Source: Polynucleobacter sp. MG-5-Ahmo-C2 (lineage in GTDB: Bacteria; Pseudomonadota; Gammaproteobacteria; Burkholderiales; Burkholderiaceae). From it: DNA of 64,000 nucleotides. The notes beneath the pieces are model-generated. The model was given only the letters and a program-made list of their open reading frames with translations, was not told the DNA's origin and searched no databases. Positions 26,101-34,809 of the stretch are shown piece by piece. The position numbers and the translations under genes are program-made. Numbering within the stretch: position 1 is the stretch's first letter; each line of letters opens with the position of its first letter. The DNA is taken from positions 1,054,001 to 1,118,000 of the forward strand of contig NZ_CP061304.1 in the NCBI RefSeq assembly GCF_018687735.1, read 5' to 3'.

Positions 26101-27261
26101 GTGGCAGAAGAAAGCGATTTAGAAAAGTCAGAACAGGCCTCGGGGCAGCGCTTAGAGAAAGCGCGCGCAGAGGGCGATATTCCTCGCTCGAAGGAACTGG
26201 CAACTTGCGTCTTACTTTTCACTGCTGGCTTATCTATTTGGGGCCTTGGCAGTCACCTTGGTGCGGCTCTCAAGGATATGTTAAGTACTGGTCTAACTTT
26301 CGATAGTAAATTAGCTTTTAATACCGATACTTCCCTAGTTCGCTTATCAGATCAAAGTATTGACCTGATGATCGCGTTTGCTCCACTTGGGTTTGCATTG
26401 TTAATTGCGGCATTAGCTGCACCCATTCTGGTAGGTGGCTGGAACTTCAATACCAATGCCTTGGTACCCAATTTTGAGCGAATGGATCCGATTAAAGGGC
26501 TTGGTAACCTCTTCTCAAAAAACTCTTTGGTTGAGCTCGTTAAATCAATCGCTAAAACTATCTTAATTGGCGCAGTGGCTTACTTTGTAATTTCAGCGGA
26601 CTTTGCCCAACTGATTACTCTCTCGCTCGTACCCGTAGAGGTAGCACTAGCCAAGACTGGTTTATTTTTAATCAAATCATTTATTTTTATTGCAGGTGCT
26701 TTAATTGCCATTGCTCTAGTCGATGTACCTTATCAACTCTATCGTTATGCTGAAAATCACAAGATGAGTCGGCAAGAACTCAAGCAAGAATCGAAAGAGG
26801 GTAATGGTAGCCCTGAAATTAAAGCAAAACTACGTCAGCAACAGCGTGAAATGTCTCGCCGCCGCATGATGTCTAATGTTCAAAATGCGGATGTAGTTAT
26901 TACCAACCCAACCCACTACTCAGTTGCCATTCAATATAAAGAAGGCGATATGCGTGCACCAGTGCTACTCGCCAAAGGTACAGATACCTTGGCATTACGT
27001 ATTCGTGAGTTGGCTAAAGAGAAAGAGATTTTGGTACTCGAGTCACCAAAACTGGCTCGTGCCATTTACGCCAATACCGAGCTTGATTCAGAAATCCCAG
27101 AATCCTTATACCTAGCGGTTGCGGAAATCCTAGCATTTGTATTCCAGGTCAAAAACTTCAATGGTCGAAGCGGCGCTTACCCAGCACAACCACACAATAT
27201 TTTTGTGCCAGACGAATTGGATCCCTTATCTAGCACCAAGCAACTTGAGCTTGCATCATGA
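26101..27261 (+). CDS. flhB: Flagellar export apparatus protein FlhB
   Basis: 386 residues from a GTG start with AAGGTG upstream. Four membrane helices (about 30-215) precede the cytoplasmic autocleaved domain, with the conserved NPTHYSVAI motif (cleavage between Asn and Pro) near residue 268. Typical start 'SDLEKSEQASGQRLEKARAEGDIPRSKEL'-like sequence. It switches export from rod/hook to filament substrates in response to FliK. It is the first gene of a long operon flhB-flhA-flhF-(flhG-like)-fliA-motC-motD; its stop overlaps the flhA start (ATGA). Confidence 0.95.
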   Translation: MAEESDLEKSEQASGQRLEKARAEGDIPRSKELATCVLLFTAGLSIWGLGSHLGAALKDMLSTGLTFDSKLAFNTDTSLVRLSDQSIDLMIAFAPLGFALLIAALAAPILVGGWNFNTNALVPNFERMDPIKGLGNLFSKNSLVELVKSIAKTILIGAVAYFVISADFAQLITLSLVPVEVALAKTGLFLIKSFIFIAGALIAIALVDVPYQLYRYAENHKMSRQELKQESKEGNGSPEIKAKLRQQQREMSRRRMMSNVQNADVVITNPTHYSVAIQYKEGDMRAPVLLAKGTDTLALRIRELAKEKEILVLESPKLARAIYANTELDSEIPESLYLAVAEILAFVFQVKNFNGRSGAYPAQPHNIFVPDELDPLSSTKQLELAS

Positions 27262-29336
27262 ACTTCACGCAATTTTTAGACTCTCTTAAAAACCTCAATA
27301 GCAAAACGATTGCAGGACCGGTCATTATTGTTCTATTGTTAGCAATGATGATTTTGCCAATTCCCGCAATTGGCTTAGATCTTTTATTTACTTTTAATAT
27401 TGCCTTGTCTATCTTGGTATTGATGATTGGCCTTCAGACTGCCAAGCCGCTGGATTTTCTAGCCTTTCCAACGGTGCTCTTAGTGACTACCATGTTGCGT
27501 CTGAGCTTAAACGTAGCCTCTACCCGCCTAGTATTGACTGAAGGTCATACTGGCCCTGCGGCAGCTGGTAAGGTCATTGAAGCTTTTGGACACTTCCTCA
27601 TTGGCGGTAATTACGCTGTGGGTATTGTGGTCTTCATTATTTTGACCATTATTAACTTTACGGTTGTAACCAAAGGTGCCGGACGTATTGCTGAGGTTGG
27701 CGCTCGTTTTACTTTGGATGCGATGCCTGGCAAACAAATGGCGATTGACGCTGATTTGAATGCTGGCTTAATTGGTCAAGATGAAGCCCGCAGCCGTCGT
27801 GCTGAAATTAGTCAAGAGGCAGAATTTTATGGCGCAATGGATGGTGCCTCTAAATATGTGCGTGGCGATGCGATTGCAGGCATTCTGGTAATTGTGATTA
27901 ATATCTTGGGTGGCTTGATTGTCGGCATGCTCCAGCATGATCTCAGTTTTAGTGATGCGGTAAAAAATTACACTCTGTTAGCGATTGGCGATGGCCTAGT
28001 TGCTCAAATTCCATCGCTCATTATTTCTGTTGCAGCGGGTATCGTAGTTTCACGCGTTGCCAATAACCAAGATATTGGTACCCAGTTAACCAAGCAACTC
28101 TTCACCAATCCAAAAGTACTAAATATCACCGCCATGATTATTGGTGGCATGGGCCTCATTCCAGGCATGCCAAACCTGGCATTCCTCTTGCTCGCTATTA
28201 CCCTTGCCGCTGTAGCGTATTCATTAAAGAGTCAAAGTAAAAAATTGCTTGAGTCAGAATCACAAGCAAAGAAAGAAGAAACACAAGAGTCTATTGATGC
28301 TACCTGGGATGATGTGAAGCCGGTAGATGCGCTCAGTCTCGAGATTGGCTTTCGCCTCGTGCCATTGGTAGATTTGCGTCATGGCGGCGATCTAATTAAG
28401 CGGATCAAGGCATTGCGCAAGAAATTTGCTCAAGATATCGGCTTCTTAACACCGTCTATCCATATTTCCGATAACCTCGAACTCAAACCCTCTGAATACA
28501 GCATTAAATTAAAAGGGGTTGAAATTGCTAAGGGGGAATCCCATTACGGTCAATTCTTAGCCATTAATCCTGGTAACGCCATTGGTCAATTACCTGGACC
28601 AGATACCACCGATCCAGCTTTTGGCTTACAAGCGACCTGGATTGAGAATGATTGGCGCGAGCAAGCGCAAAGTATGGGGTACACCGTGGTGGATGCGAGT
28701 ACCGTGATTGCAACGCATCTTAATCATATTATTGGCATGCATGCCTCAGAGCTATTAGGCCATCAAGAGGTTCAACAATTGGTCACCTTGCTTGGTAGAG
28801 AATCACCCAAATTGGTTGAAGATCTGATTCCAAAATTGCTCACAATCGCCGTCGTGCAAAAGGTTCTCCAAAATCTCTTAGCAGAAGGTGTCACGATTCG
28901 CGACATGCGTACCATTATGGAAACGCTCATTGAATATGCGCCCCACACTCAAGATCCTGCTGAACTGACTGCCAAAGTCAGAATTAAATTAGGTCGTGCG
29001 ATTACCCATCAACTCTTCCCCGATAGTGACGAGATGTCAGTGATTTCTTTGGAGAACAATCTTGAACGTTTGTTGATGCAAGCAGTCAGCGGCTCTGGCG
29101 AGAATAGCTCGATTGAGCCTGGGATTGCTAAAACACTTGCCAATGAAGCCAATGAGGCTGCTAAAGAGCAAGAAAGAAATGGTCATTCACCAGTCTTGCT
29201 CGTTGCTTCACCCTTGCGCGCTACCTTAGCCAAATTTTTGAAGAGAGTGACGCCCAACCTGCGCGTTCTTTCTCATGAAGAATTACCCGATTCCAAAACT
29301 ATCCGCGTTGCCAACTTAATTGGAGGTTCAGTATGA
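27258..29336 (+). CDS. flhA: Flagellar export apparatus protein FlhA
   Basis: 692 residues. The N-terminal half has eight predicted membrane helices and the FHIPEP-family loop ('VVTKGAGRIAEVGARFTLDAMPGKQMAIDADLNAGLI'-type sequence around 135-170). The C-terminal half is the cytoplasmic ring domain that docks chaperones and FliI/FliJ. It forms the nonameric gate of the type III flagellar export machine. It overlaps flhB and flhF by four bases at each end. Confidence 0.97.
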   Translation: MNFTQFLDSLKNLNSKTIAGPVIIVLLLAMMILPIPAIGLDLLFTFNIALSILVLMIGLQTAKPLDFLAFPTVLLVTTMLRLSLNVASTRLVLTEGHTGPAAAGKVIEAFGHFLIGGNYAVGIVVFIILTIINFTVVTKGAGRIAEVGARFTLDAMPGKQMAIDADLNAGLIGQDEARSRRAEISQEAEFYGAMDGASKYVRGDAIAGILVIVINILGGLIVGMLQHDLSFSDAVKNYTLLAIGDGLVAQIPSLIISVAAGIVVSRVANNQDIGTQLTKQLFTNPKVLNITAMIIGGMGLIPGMPNLAFLLLAITLAAVAYSLKSQSKKLLESESQAKKEETQESIDATWDDVKPVDALSLEIGFRLVPLVDLRHGGDLIKRIKALRKKFAQDIGFLTPSIHISDNLELKPSEYSIKLKGVEIAKGESHYGQFLAINPGNAIGQLPGPDTTDPAFGLQATWIENDWREQAQSMGYTVVDASTVIATHLNHIIGMHASELLGHQEVQQLVTLLGRESPKLVEDLIPKLLTIAVVQKVLQNLLAEGVTIRDMRTIMETLIEYAPHTQDPAELTAKVRIKLGRAITHQLFPDSDEMSVISLENNLERLLMQAVSGSGENSSIEPGIAKTLANEANEAAKEQERNGHSPVLLVASPLRATLAKFLKRVTPNLRVLSHEELPDSKTIRVANLIGGSV

Positions 29337-30634
29337 CCATGAAAAAATTTCTTGCCAAAACAACTCGTCAGGCTTTGATGCAAGTCAAAGCGGAGCTTGG
29401 TGAAGACGCTACGATTATCTCTAATCGCTCGATTAACGGCTGGACGGAAATTTTGGCGCGCAGTGAATCCATCGCCCTTCCTGGCTCCAGGCTTCTCGAT
29501 AGCGCAATGACAAGCAAGCAACAGGCAGAAAAAGCCTTACAAGCCAAAAAAGTGCAAGAAACGGTCGATTTGCTCAATGGCAGATCTACTCATAAGGCGA
29601 TTACCCCCAAGACAGCCTCTTCTTCAACAGAAATCATGGCGGCTCAAGAGCAACCGGTAGAGATCATTAACCATCCACAGATTCAGGGGATGCTTAAAGA
29701 AATGCGCGAGATGCGCAACCAGTTTCAAGCACAATTGGAGGCTCTCTCTAATAGCACCCTTGAGTTCAGTCCCAATAAACGAGATTTGATGAGCCAATTT
29801 CTATCTGCTGGCTTTAACTTAGATTTAGCCAAACGGGTGATTGGCAAGCTACCTTCGGATTTTTCAGCAAAAGAGGCAAAGCCTTGGGCGATGAACTTAC
29901 TCGCTAAAAATATGCAGGTGCTAGAAAATGAAGCGGAGATCATGAATCAACACGGCATCTATGCCCTGCTGGGACCAACTGGCGTTGGCAAAACCACAAC
30001 CATTGCCAAAATTGCTTCACGCTTTGTTCTGAAGCATGGCAATCAAGATATTGCCTTGGTGAGCACTGATACCTATCGAATTGGCGGCCATGAACAATTG
30101 CGTATTTATGGCAAGATTTTAGGCGTTGAAGTATTTGCCGCAAAAGACGCCCAAGAATTACAGCAAACTTTAGAGAAGTTACAAGATAAGAAACTCATCC
30201 TCATCGATATGGCTGGTTTAAGCCAAAAAGATAAGATGGTGAACAGTCAACTCGATATGCTGTGCGAGGCTTCACATGATATTAAAAAAATCATTTGTCT
30301 AAACGCCAGTGGCACCTTAGATACGCTCAATAATGTCAGCAAGACCTTTGCTGGCAGAGGCTTAGATGGCTGCATTATCACTAAAGCAGATGAGGCAATT
30401 GGCTTAGGTGGCGTTATCAATGCCGTTTTGCAAAATAAACTCAAGGTGCTCTACCTTACTAATGGTCAGCGCGTTCCAGAAGACATTACCCTGGTTGATA
30501 AAATTACCTTGATTGAAGCGGCATTTAAACCAGAAGATTCTGATGATCACCTCTCGATTGTGAGGCCAGAAGATCTGCCTGCTTTTTTCAGCAAATCTGT
30601 AGTAACGGAGCAAGGTCATGCACAATATGCTTAA
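29333..30634 (+). CDS. flhF: Flagellar placement GTPase FlhF
   Basis: 433 residues. An N-terminal basic region 'MKKFLAKTTRQALMQVKAELGEDATIISNR' opens the protein, then a linker and a SRP-type NG GTPase domain with P-loop GPTGVGKT at 214-221, 'DTYRIGGHEQLRIYG', 'LIDMAGLSQKD' (in place of the usual DTAG) and 'TKADEA'. FlhF sets the place of flagellar assembly, usually a cell pole. The Asp-to-Met change in the D(T)AG motif is unusual: the text reads DMAG, keeping the Asp. It overlaps the FlhG-like gene by 17 bases. Confidence 0.93.
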   Translation: MTMKKFLAKTTRQALMQVKAELGEDATIISNRSINGWTEILARSESIALPGSRLLDSAMTSKQQAEKALQAKKVQETVDLLNGRSTHKAITPKTASSSTEIMAAQEQPVEIINHPQIQGMLKEMREMRNQFQAQLEALSNSTLEFSPNKRDLMSQFLSAGFNLDLAKRVIGKLPSDFSAKEAKPWAMNLLAKNMQVLENEAEIMNQHGIYALLGPTGVGKTTTIAKIASRFVLKHGNQDIALVSTDTYRIGGHEQLRIYGKILGVEVFAAKDAQELQQTLEKLQDKKLILIDMAGLSQKDKMVNSQLDMLCEASHDIKKIICLNASGTLDTLNNVSKTFAGRGLDGCIITKADEAIGLGGVINAVLQNKLKVLYLTNGQRVPEDITLVDKITLIEAAFKPEDSDDHLSIVRPEDLPAFFSKSVVTEQGHAQYA

Positions 30635-31160
30635 TCCCCGCGATCAAGCAGAAGGTCTTAGACGAATTTTGATGCCTACCAAGGCTTGTCCAATCAAAAC
30701 CTTGAGTGCAAAGCTCGCCCAAGGAAAAGGTCATCTATTGCAAGAATTGGTTAAGGATATTCATGGGCGCAATATCCACTTTATTGACATGAGTCTGGAT
30801 CAACCCCAGGATCTACCATTAGCCCTTTTAAACCAGCATGAAATCGTACTCAAACTGGCTCAAAGTTCCGGGTCTATTAAACGGGCTTTTGGGATCATCA
30901 AATTATTGGCTAAAAGCCCAGAAAACCGGGTTTTTGGCATCATTGTGAGCGCGCAGAATGGAGAGACTGCCAATACAGTCTTTCGCAACCTAAGGCATGC
31001 TAGCCGCCATTTTTCACAGATTCAACTAGAGATCATTGGCTTTAGTACACTAAGCAATAATTGGGTGTGCCCAGTTGTTATAGCCAGCCCTACTTCATCA
31101 CCGATCATTACAAGAAACCCTATTTTTACGCCCCAATTTGGTATAGCCCCTACTTTATAA
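30618..31160 (+). CDS. FlhG/FleN-like protein without ATPase P-loop
   Basis: 180 residues in the position where FlhG (FleN/YlxH), the MinD-like partner of FlhF, is normally encoded. Residues 9-15 read DQAEGLR, the activator-helix motif with which FlhG stimulates FlhF GTPase. After that the expected Walker A loop (GKGGVGKT) and Switch motifs are absent, and the protein is about 100 residues shorter than FlhG. Later parts ('RAFGIIKLLAKSPENRVFGIIVSAQNGETANTVFRNL') still echo the MinD-like fold. It ends only four bases before fliA. It may keep the FlhF-stimulating role but cannot work as a MinD-type ATPase. A remote, independent origin is the alternative. Confidence 0.65.
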   Translation: MHNMLNPRDQAEGLRRILMPTKACPIKTLSAKLAQGKGHLLQELVKDIHGRNIHFIDMSLDQPQDLPLALLNQHEIVLKLAQSSGSIKRAFGIIKLLAKSPENRVFGIIVSAQNGETANTVFRNLRHASRHFSQIQLEIIGFSTLSNNWVCPVVIASPTSSPIITRNPIFTPQFGIAPTL

Positions 31161-31164
31161 AACT

Positions 31165-31899
31165 ATGTACAAGGCCGACGGAAAAATAGACCAAAAAGAG
31201 AACCTCGTTGAGCAATATGCTGACTTGGTGAAGAAGATGGCCTATCAAATTAAGGCTAAGTTGCCGGCCAACGTAGAAGCTGATGACTTAATCCAGGCTG
31301 GCATGATGGGTCTGTTAGACGCGGCCGGTAAGTACCAAGATAATCAAGGCGCACAGTTTAAAACCTACGCTACTTCGCGCATTCATGGCGCCATCATGGA
31401 TGAACTGCGTAATGCAGACTGGTTGCCACGCAATATTCGCAAACAAATGCGTGATGTCGAAAAAGCCATTGCCAGTTTGCAACAAAGCTTGGGAAGAGCC
31501 CCTAGTGAAAGCGAAGTGGCTAAAAAACTCAAGGTCAATATTGATGACTATTTTCAGATCTTGACTGACTGTAGTGGACATCAGCTCATCTATTTTGAAG
31601 ATGTTCATAAGAATGAAGAAGAAGATCACTTCTTGGATCGCTTTATTCAGAACAATAGTAGCGATGTCATCAATGGCTTGCTCTCCAAAGACTTTAAAGA
31701 GGCGCTCAAACAGTCAATTGAAGATTTGCCAGAGAGAGAGAAATTGCTGATGGGCTTGTATTACGAGCAAGAGCTCAACCTAAAAGAAATTGGCGCCGTG
31801 ATGAGCGTCACCGAATCCCGTGTTTCCCAAATGCATAGCCAAGCAGTCGCTCGGATACGCGCAACCTTAAAAGAGAGATTATGGACTGGGCCAGCCTAG
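31165..31899 (+). CDS. fliA: Flagellar sigma factor FliA (sigma-28)
   Basis: 244 residues. Region 2 includes 'DLIQAGMMGLLDAAGKY' and 'FKTYATSRIHGAIMDELRNADWLPRNIR'; region 3 'GRAPSESEVAKKL'; region 4 'LPEREKLLMGLYYEQELNLKEIGAVMSVTESRVSQMHSQAVARIR'. These are standard for FliA. It directs RNA polymerase to late flagellar genes and is held by FlgM (47969-48283). Four candidate target promoters are listed in this window. It overlaps motC by 19 bases. Confidence 0.97.
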   Translation: MYKADGKIDQKENLVEQYADLVKKMAYQIKAKLPANVEADDLIQAGMMGLLDAAGKYQDNQGAQFKTYATSRIHGAIMDELRNADWLPRNIRKQMRDVEKAIASLQQSLGRAPSESEVAKKLKVNIDDYFQILTDCSGHQLIYFEDVHKNEEEDHFLDRFIQNNSSDVINGLLSKDFKEALKQSIEDLPEREKLLMGLYYEQELNLKEIGAVMSVTESRVSQMHSQAVARIRATLKERLWTGPA

Positions 31900-32621
31900 G
31901 CGGTATTGCACTTGCACTGATTGGAATTTTGATTGGTCAATCCATTGATGGTGGCAGAATTGGATCCCTCCTTCAGCCCTCCGCTTTTTTTATTGTCACC
32001 TTTGGCACCTTTGGGGCGGTCTTATTGCAAAGTCGCCCACTGAATTTTCGTAGCGGTATTGCCAAACTCAAATATGTCTTTGTTGAACCCCTTGATCAGC
32101 GCACCGCTTTGGCAATGGAAATCTCTCACTGGAGCATCGTTGTCAGAAAAGAAGGTGTTTTAAAGTTAGAAAGTTTTATGGTGGAAACGGCAGATCCTTT
32201 TGTGAAAAAAATTCTCCGCTTAGTCATTGATGGTGCGCCACCGCAAACCATTAAAGAAATTGGCGCCAATGATATTTATCAATACGAACTGAATGAGCGT
32301 AACGCTATTAAGATCTGGGACTCTGCCGGGGGTTATGCACCCACGATTGGTATTTTGGCAGCCGTAATGGGCCTGATCCATGTGATGGAAAATCTTTCTG
32401 ACCCAACATTACTGGGCAGCGGTATTGCCATTGCTTTTGTTTCAACAATTTATGGTGTGGGCTTAGCTAATCTCGTTTTTATTCCGATTGCCAATAAACT
32501 CAAAACTCTATTACAACTCGAGGTTTCTAAATACGAGATGCTGGTTGAGTCTTTAGCATCAATTGCCTATGGTGAGCACACCAAGGTAATAGAGGATCGT
32601 TTGTCTGGATACCTCCTTTAA
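31881..32621 (+). CDS. motC: Second flagellar stator subunit, MotC/PomA-like
   Basis: 246 residues with the compact MotA family plan seen in MotC and PomA: 'IALALIGILIGQSIDGGRIGSLLQP', a short cytoplasmic loop, and channel helices 'GGYAPTIGILAAVMGLIHVM' and 'GSGIAIAFVSTIYGVGLANL'. It differs clearly from MotA at 22089, so this is a second stator pair as in Pseudomonas (motCD), there important for swarming. Whether the ion is proton or sodium cannot be told. It overlaps fliA and precedes motD. Confidence 0.93.
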   Translation: MDWASLGGIALALIGILIGQSIDGGRIGSLLQPSAFFIVTFGTFGAVLLQSRPLNFRSGIAKLKYVFVEPLDQRTALAMEISHWSIVVRKEGVLKLESFMVETADPFVKKILRLVIDGAPPQTIKEIGANDIYQYELNERNAIKIWDSAGGYAPTIGILAAVMGLIHVMENLSDPTLLGSGIAIAFVSTIYGVGLANLVFIPIANKLKTLLQLEVSKYEMLVESLASIAYGEHTKVIEDRLSGYLL

Positions 32622-33471
32622 AAATCCACCGCTGCGGCGACGCAAACGCCAAGAAGATCATGAGCACCATGATCGCTGGTTGGTGTCATATGCCGATTTC
32701 ATCACCCTGCTCTTTGCCTTTTTTGTGGTGATGTATGCCAGCTCAAGCATTAACGAAAAGAAGTATGACGCTTTATCCAATTCCCTGATTTCTGCCTTTG
32801 CTCCAATACAAACTACAGAGGGTGACAGCAAGCTTGATGCCAAAATCAAACCTAGCGGAGACATTGCCGGCACTCAAACTGAACAAAGCCCTATTTTGAT
32901 TGATCCGCTAGGCCTCATCAGACTGAAACGTGATATGGCATTTCAGAAGCGCGAGAAAATGAATCGGGTTGAGAAGGATTTGACCAAGGCATTAAAACCA
33001 CTGATTGAAGAGGGCAAAATTGGAGTGATGCAGACCTCTAAAGGGGTGCGCATTGACATCATTGATAGCTACTTGTTTAGTCCAGGCTCTGCCAATGTCA
33101 CCAGCCCAGCAGCGCTCAATACACTCTCACAAATTGCTCCCATTTTGGCAAAAAGTGATCAAGCCATTGATATTGAGGGTCATACCGATAATCAACCCAT
33201 TAATACAAAAGCCTTTAATTCCAATTGGGAACTCTCAGCCATTAGAGCAACCACTGTTTTGAATATCTTGAGTCAAAAAGGGATCAGTGAGGCTCGTTTA
33301 AGCGCAACAGGTTTTGGCTCATCAAGGCCAATCGAGTCAAATGAAACTGTGGCTGGTAAAGCGAAAAATAGAAGAGTCTCCATCTTGCTAATGAATGATT
33401 CTGGCCAGCAGCCGGGCTCCGATATTACACCCGCGAAGGTAGTCCAGCCCAACGAAAATAAAACCCAATAA
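32605..33471 (+). CDS. motD: Second flagellar stator subunit MotD, probable CTG start
   Basis: 288 residues if begun at CTG 32605. The MotB-family N-terminus is complete only upstream of the first ordinary start: the frame reads RRRKRQEDHEHHDRWLVSYADF, and the sole ATG/GTG/TTG is a TTG at 32680 inside it, which would remove the conserved basic segment and Trp. CTG 32605 has AGAGGA eight bases before it, an ideal ribosome site, and overlaps the end of motC. The Asp of YADF, one membrane helix, and an OmpA domain with 'IEGHTDNQPI', 'NWELSAIRATTVLNIL' and 'KNRRVSILL' follow. It anchors the MotC channel to peptidoglycan. A sequencing error is the alternative. Confidence 0.85.
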   Translation: MDTSFKNPPLRRRKRQEDHEHHDRWLVSYADFITLLFAFFVVMYASSSINEKKYDALSNSLISAFAPIQTTEGDSKLDAKIKPSGDIAGTQTEQSPILIDPLGLIRLKRDMAFQKREKMNRVEKDLTKALKPLIEEGKIGVMQTSKGVRIDIIDSYLFSPGSANVTSPAALNTLSQIAPILAKSDQAIDIEGHTDNQPINTKAFNSNWELSAIRATTVLNILSQKGISEARLSATGFGSSRPIESNETVAGKAKNRRVSILLMNDSGQQPGSDITPAKVVQPNENKTQ

Positions 33472-33515
33472 CACACTGTAATACCGCAGACACACTGACC
33501 TTATAATCTGACCTT

Positions 33516-33806
33516 ATGTCCTTACTCGAATTACTCGGCCCTCTGCTCTTTATTCTTTTAATCATGATGGTGATTGCGGTTGCCGCTTTCGTCGTTAAGT
33601 TAAGCGATGCAATTGATAAGCAAGAAAGAACGATTAAAACTTTATTTAAAATCATTGAGGAAAATCAGGCTGAAGCCCGTTCCGCAATTGATGCCTTTGA
33701 ATCCACCCGTGAAAAAGTAGTTAGCATCAACGCCCGATTGGATAGCGTAGAGTTTGAATTAAAGGGTATGCGGGAAAAGATGAAAGAAATGGCAGTAAAA
33801 AAATAA
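33516..33806 (+). CDS. Small membrane protein with coiled coil
   Basis: 96 residues: an N-terminal membrane helix (about 5-28) followed by a charged helical coiled coil to the end. It resembles in layout small uncharacterised proteins (for example DUF2802) found next to motCD or chemotaxis genes in Pseudomonas, but I cannot confirm membership. It lies about 45 bases after motD on the same strand. A TATAAT-like box about 15 bases before the ATG might give it its own promoter. Confidence 0.55.
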   Translation: MSLLELLGPLLFILLIMMVIAVAAFVVKLSDAIDKQERTIKTLFKIIEENQAEARSAIDAFESTREKVVSINARLDSVEFELKGMREKMKEMAVKK

Positions 33807-33824
33807 TAGGTACCAACAGAATCA

Positions 33825-34151
33825 TTACCAAAACTTAATGGGCAGTAAATAGCCGTCGATTTCCGCTGTGAGCTCACGCTTTGATGAGTCAGTAGTGACC
33901 TTCTCTTTCATCAGACTAACCAGCATATCGATCACCAGTACCCGTATTTCCTCTGGCTGCCAAACATTCATCCGGTCTTTAAATGAAGCCAAAAAAGCTT
34001 TACCACCCAAGCCACGCAATCCAGGGTGCAACATTTCTGAATTTTCAATCGTCTCCGCCAGTGATTGCATAGCATTCCTGTTGCCAGAAAAACGGGTATT
34101 GAACGTTCTACATAATCGTTCGATGAGTTCAGATTCGGTCAAATCAGGCAT
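33825..34151 (-). CDS. Unknown protein A of a divergent paralogous pair
   Basis: 108 residues, soluble, mostly helical by appearance. I do not recognise a family. It aligns along its length with the product of 34241-34627: LCRTFN against LCQAFN, LRGLGGKAFLAS against LRSLDSKSVLAA, PEEIRVLVIDMLVSLMKEK against PHEYRKNAIQMIAYLLNKH, and IDGYLLPIKFW against VDEQLLDLKEW. The two genes are divergent and about 90 bases apart. Position between motCD and the glycosyl island suggests, but does not show, a flagellar role such as a chaperone or regulator. Confidence 0.6.
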   Translation of the reverse strand: MPDLTESELIERLCRTFNTRFSGNRNAMQSLAETIENSEMLHPGLRGLGGKAFLASFKDRMNVWQPEEIRVLVIDMLVSLMKEKVTTDSSKRELTAEIDGYLLPIKFW

Positions 34152-34240
34152 ACTGAATTAGCTTTCATAGGCTAGGATTGGAATAAATCTAAATAATTTT
34201 GGCATTATGGCATCTTTTAAAATGAAGCGATACCCCACCC

Positions 34241-34627
34241 TTGATGGGCCAGACAAGCTCAAATCCCATGAAAAGTAACCCCTCCAAAATCAGAATGGCA
34301 GATAAAAGAGCTGCCCGACTCTTGTGCCAGGCCTTTAATGACGCAATGCACGGCGGAGCTGAATACAAAACCGCCTTGATGAAGATGATCGACAGCCAAA
34401 AATCTCAGATTTCAGAACTCAGAAGTCTGGACTCTAAAAGCGTTTTAGCAGCATCAAACCTCCAGGTAAATGTGATGTTCCCCCATGAATATCGTAAAAA
34501 TGCGATTCAGATGATTGCATATTTATTAAATAAACATATCAACCCAAACCTAGATGGTGCAGACCGCTTCATGTTAGAGGCGTTTGTTGATGAGCAGTTG
34601 CTGGATCTTAAAGAGTGGGTGAACTAA
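34241..34627 (+). CDS. Unknown protein B of a divergent paralogous pair
   Basis: Up to 128 residues, soluble. The start is uncertain: TTG 34241, ATG 34244 and ATG 34268 (MKSNPSK) are all possible and none has a good ribosome site. It is a diverged copy of the protein encoded at 33825-34151 (see there for the shared blocks). The pair shares a leucine-rich, all-helical pattern. No function can be assigned. Confidence 0.55.
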   Translation: MMGQTSSNPMKSNPSKIRMADKRAARLLCQAFNDAMHGGAEYKTALMKMIDSQKSQISELRSLDSKSVLAASNLQVNVMFPHEYRKNAIQMIAYLLNKHINPNLDGADRFMLEAFVDEQLLDLKEWVN

Positions 34628-34809
34628 GTCATATATTAAATGGCTTAGTTGCACCGCTAATGAAAAATGTTAGCTCGTCAAGACAATTGCTAAATTTTAG
34701 TATTTACAGATAAAATAAATTGAAAATTAATTACCTTTCTAGGTTTCTATTAAAATTTAAGATCATCGCTCAATCCATCATATAAAAAAATTATCAATCA
34801 AGGAAATTC

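Noticed and set aside
29333..30634. FlhF with a broken G3 motif
   Set aside because: The DTAG motif reads DMAG: the Asp and the AG are kept, so the GTPase site is probably intact.
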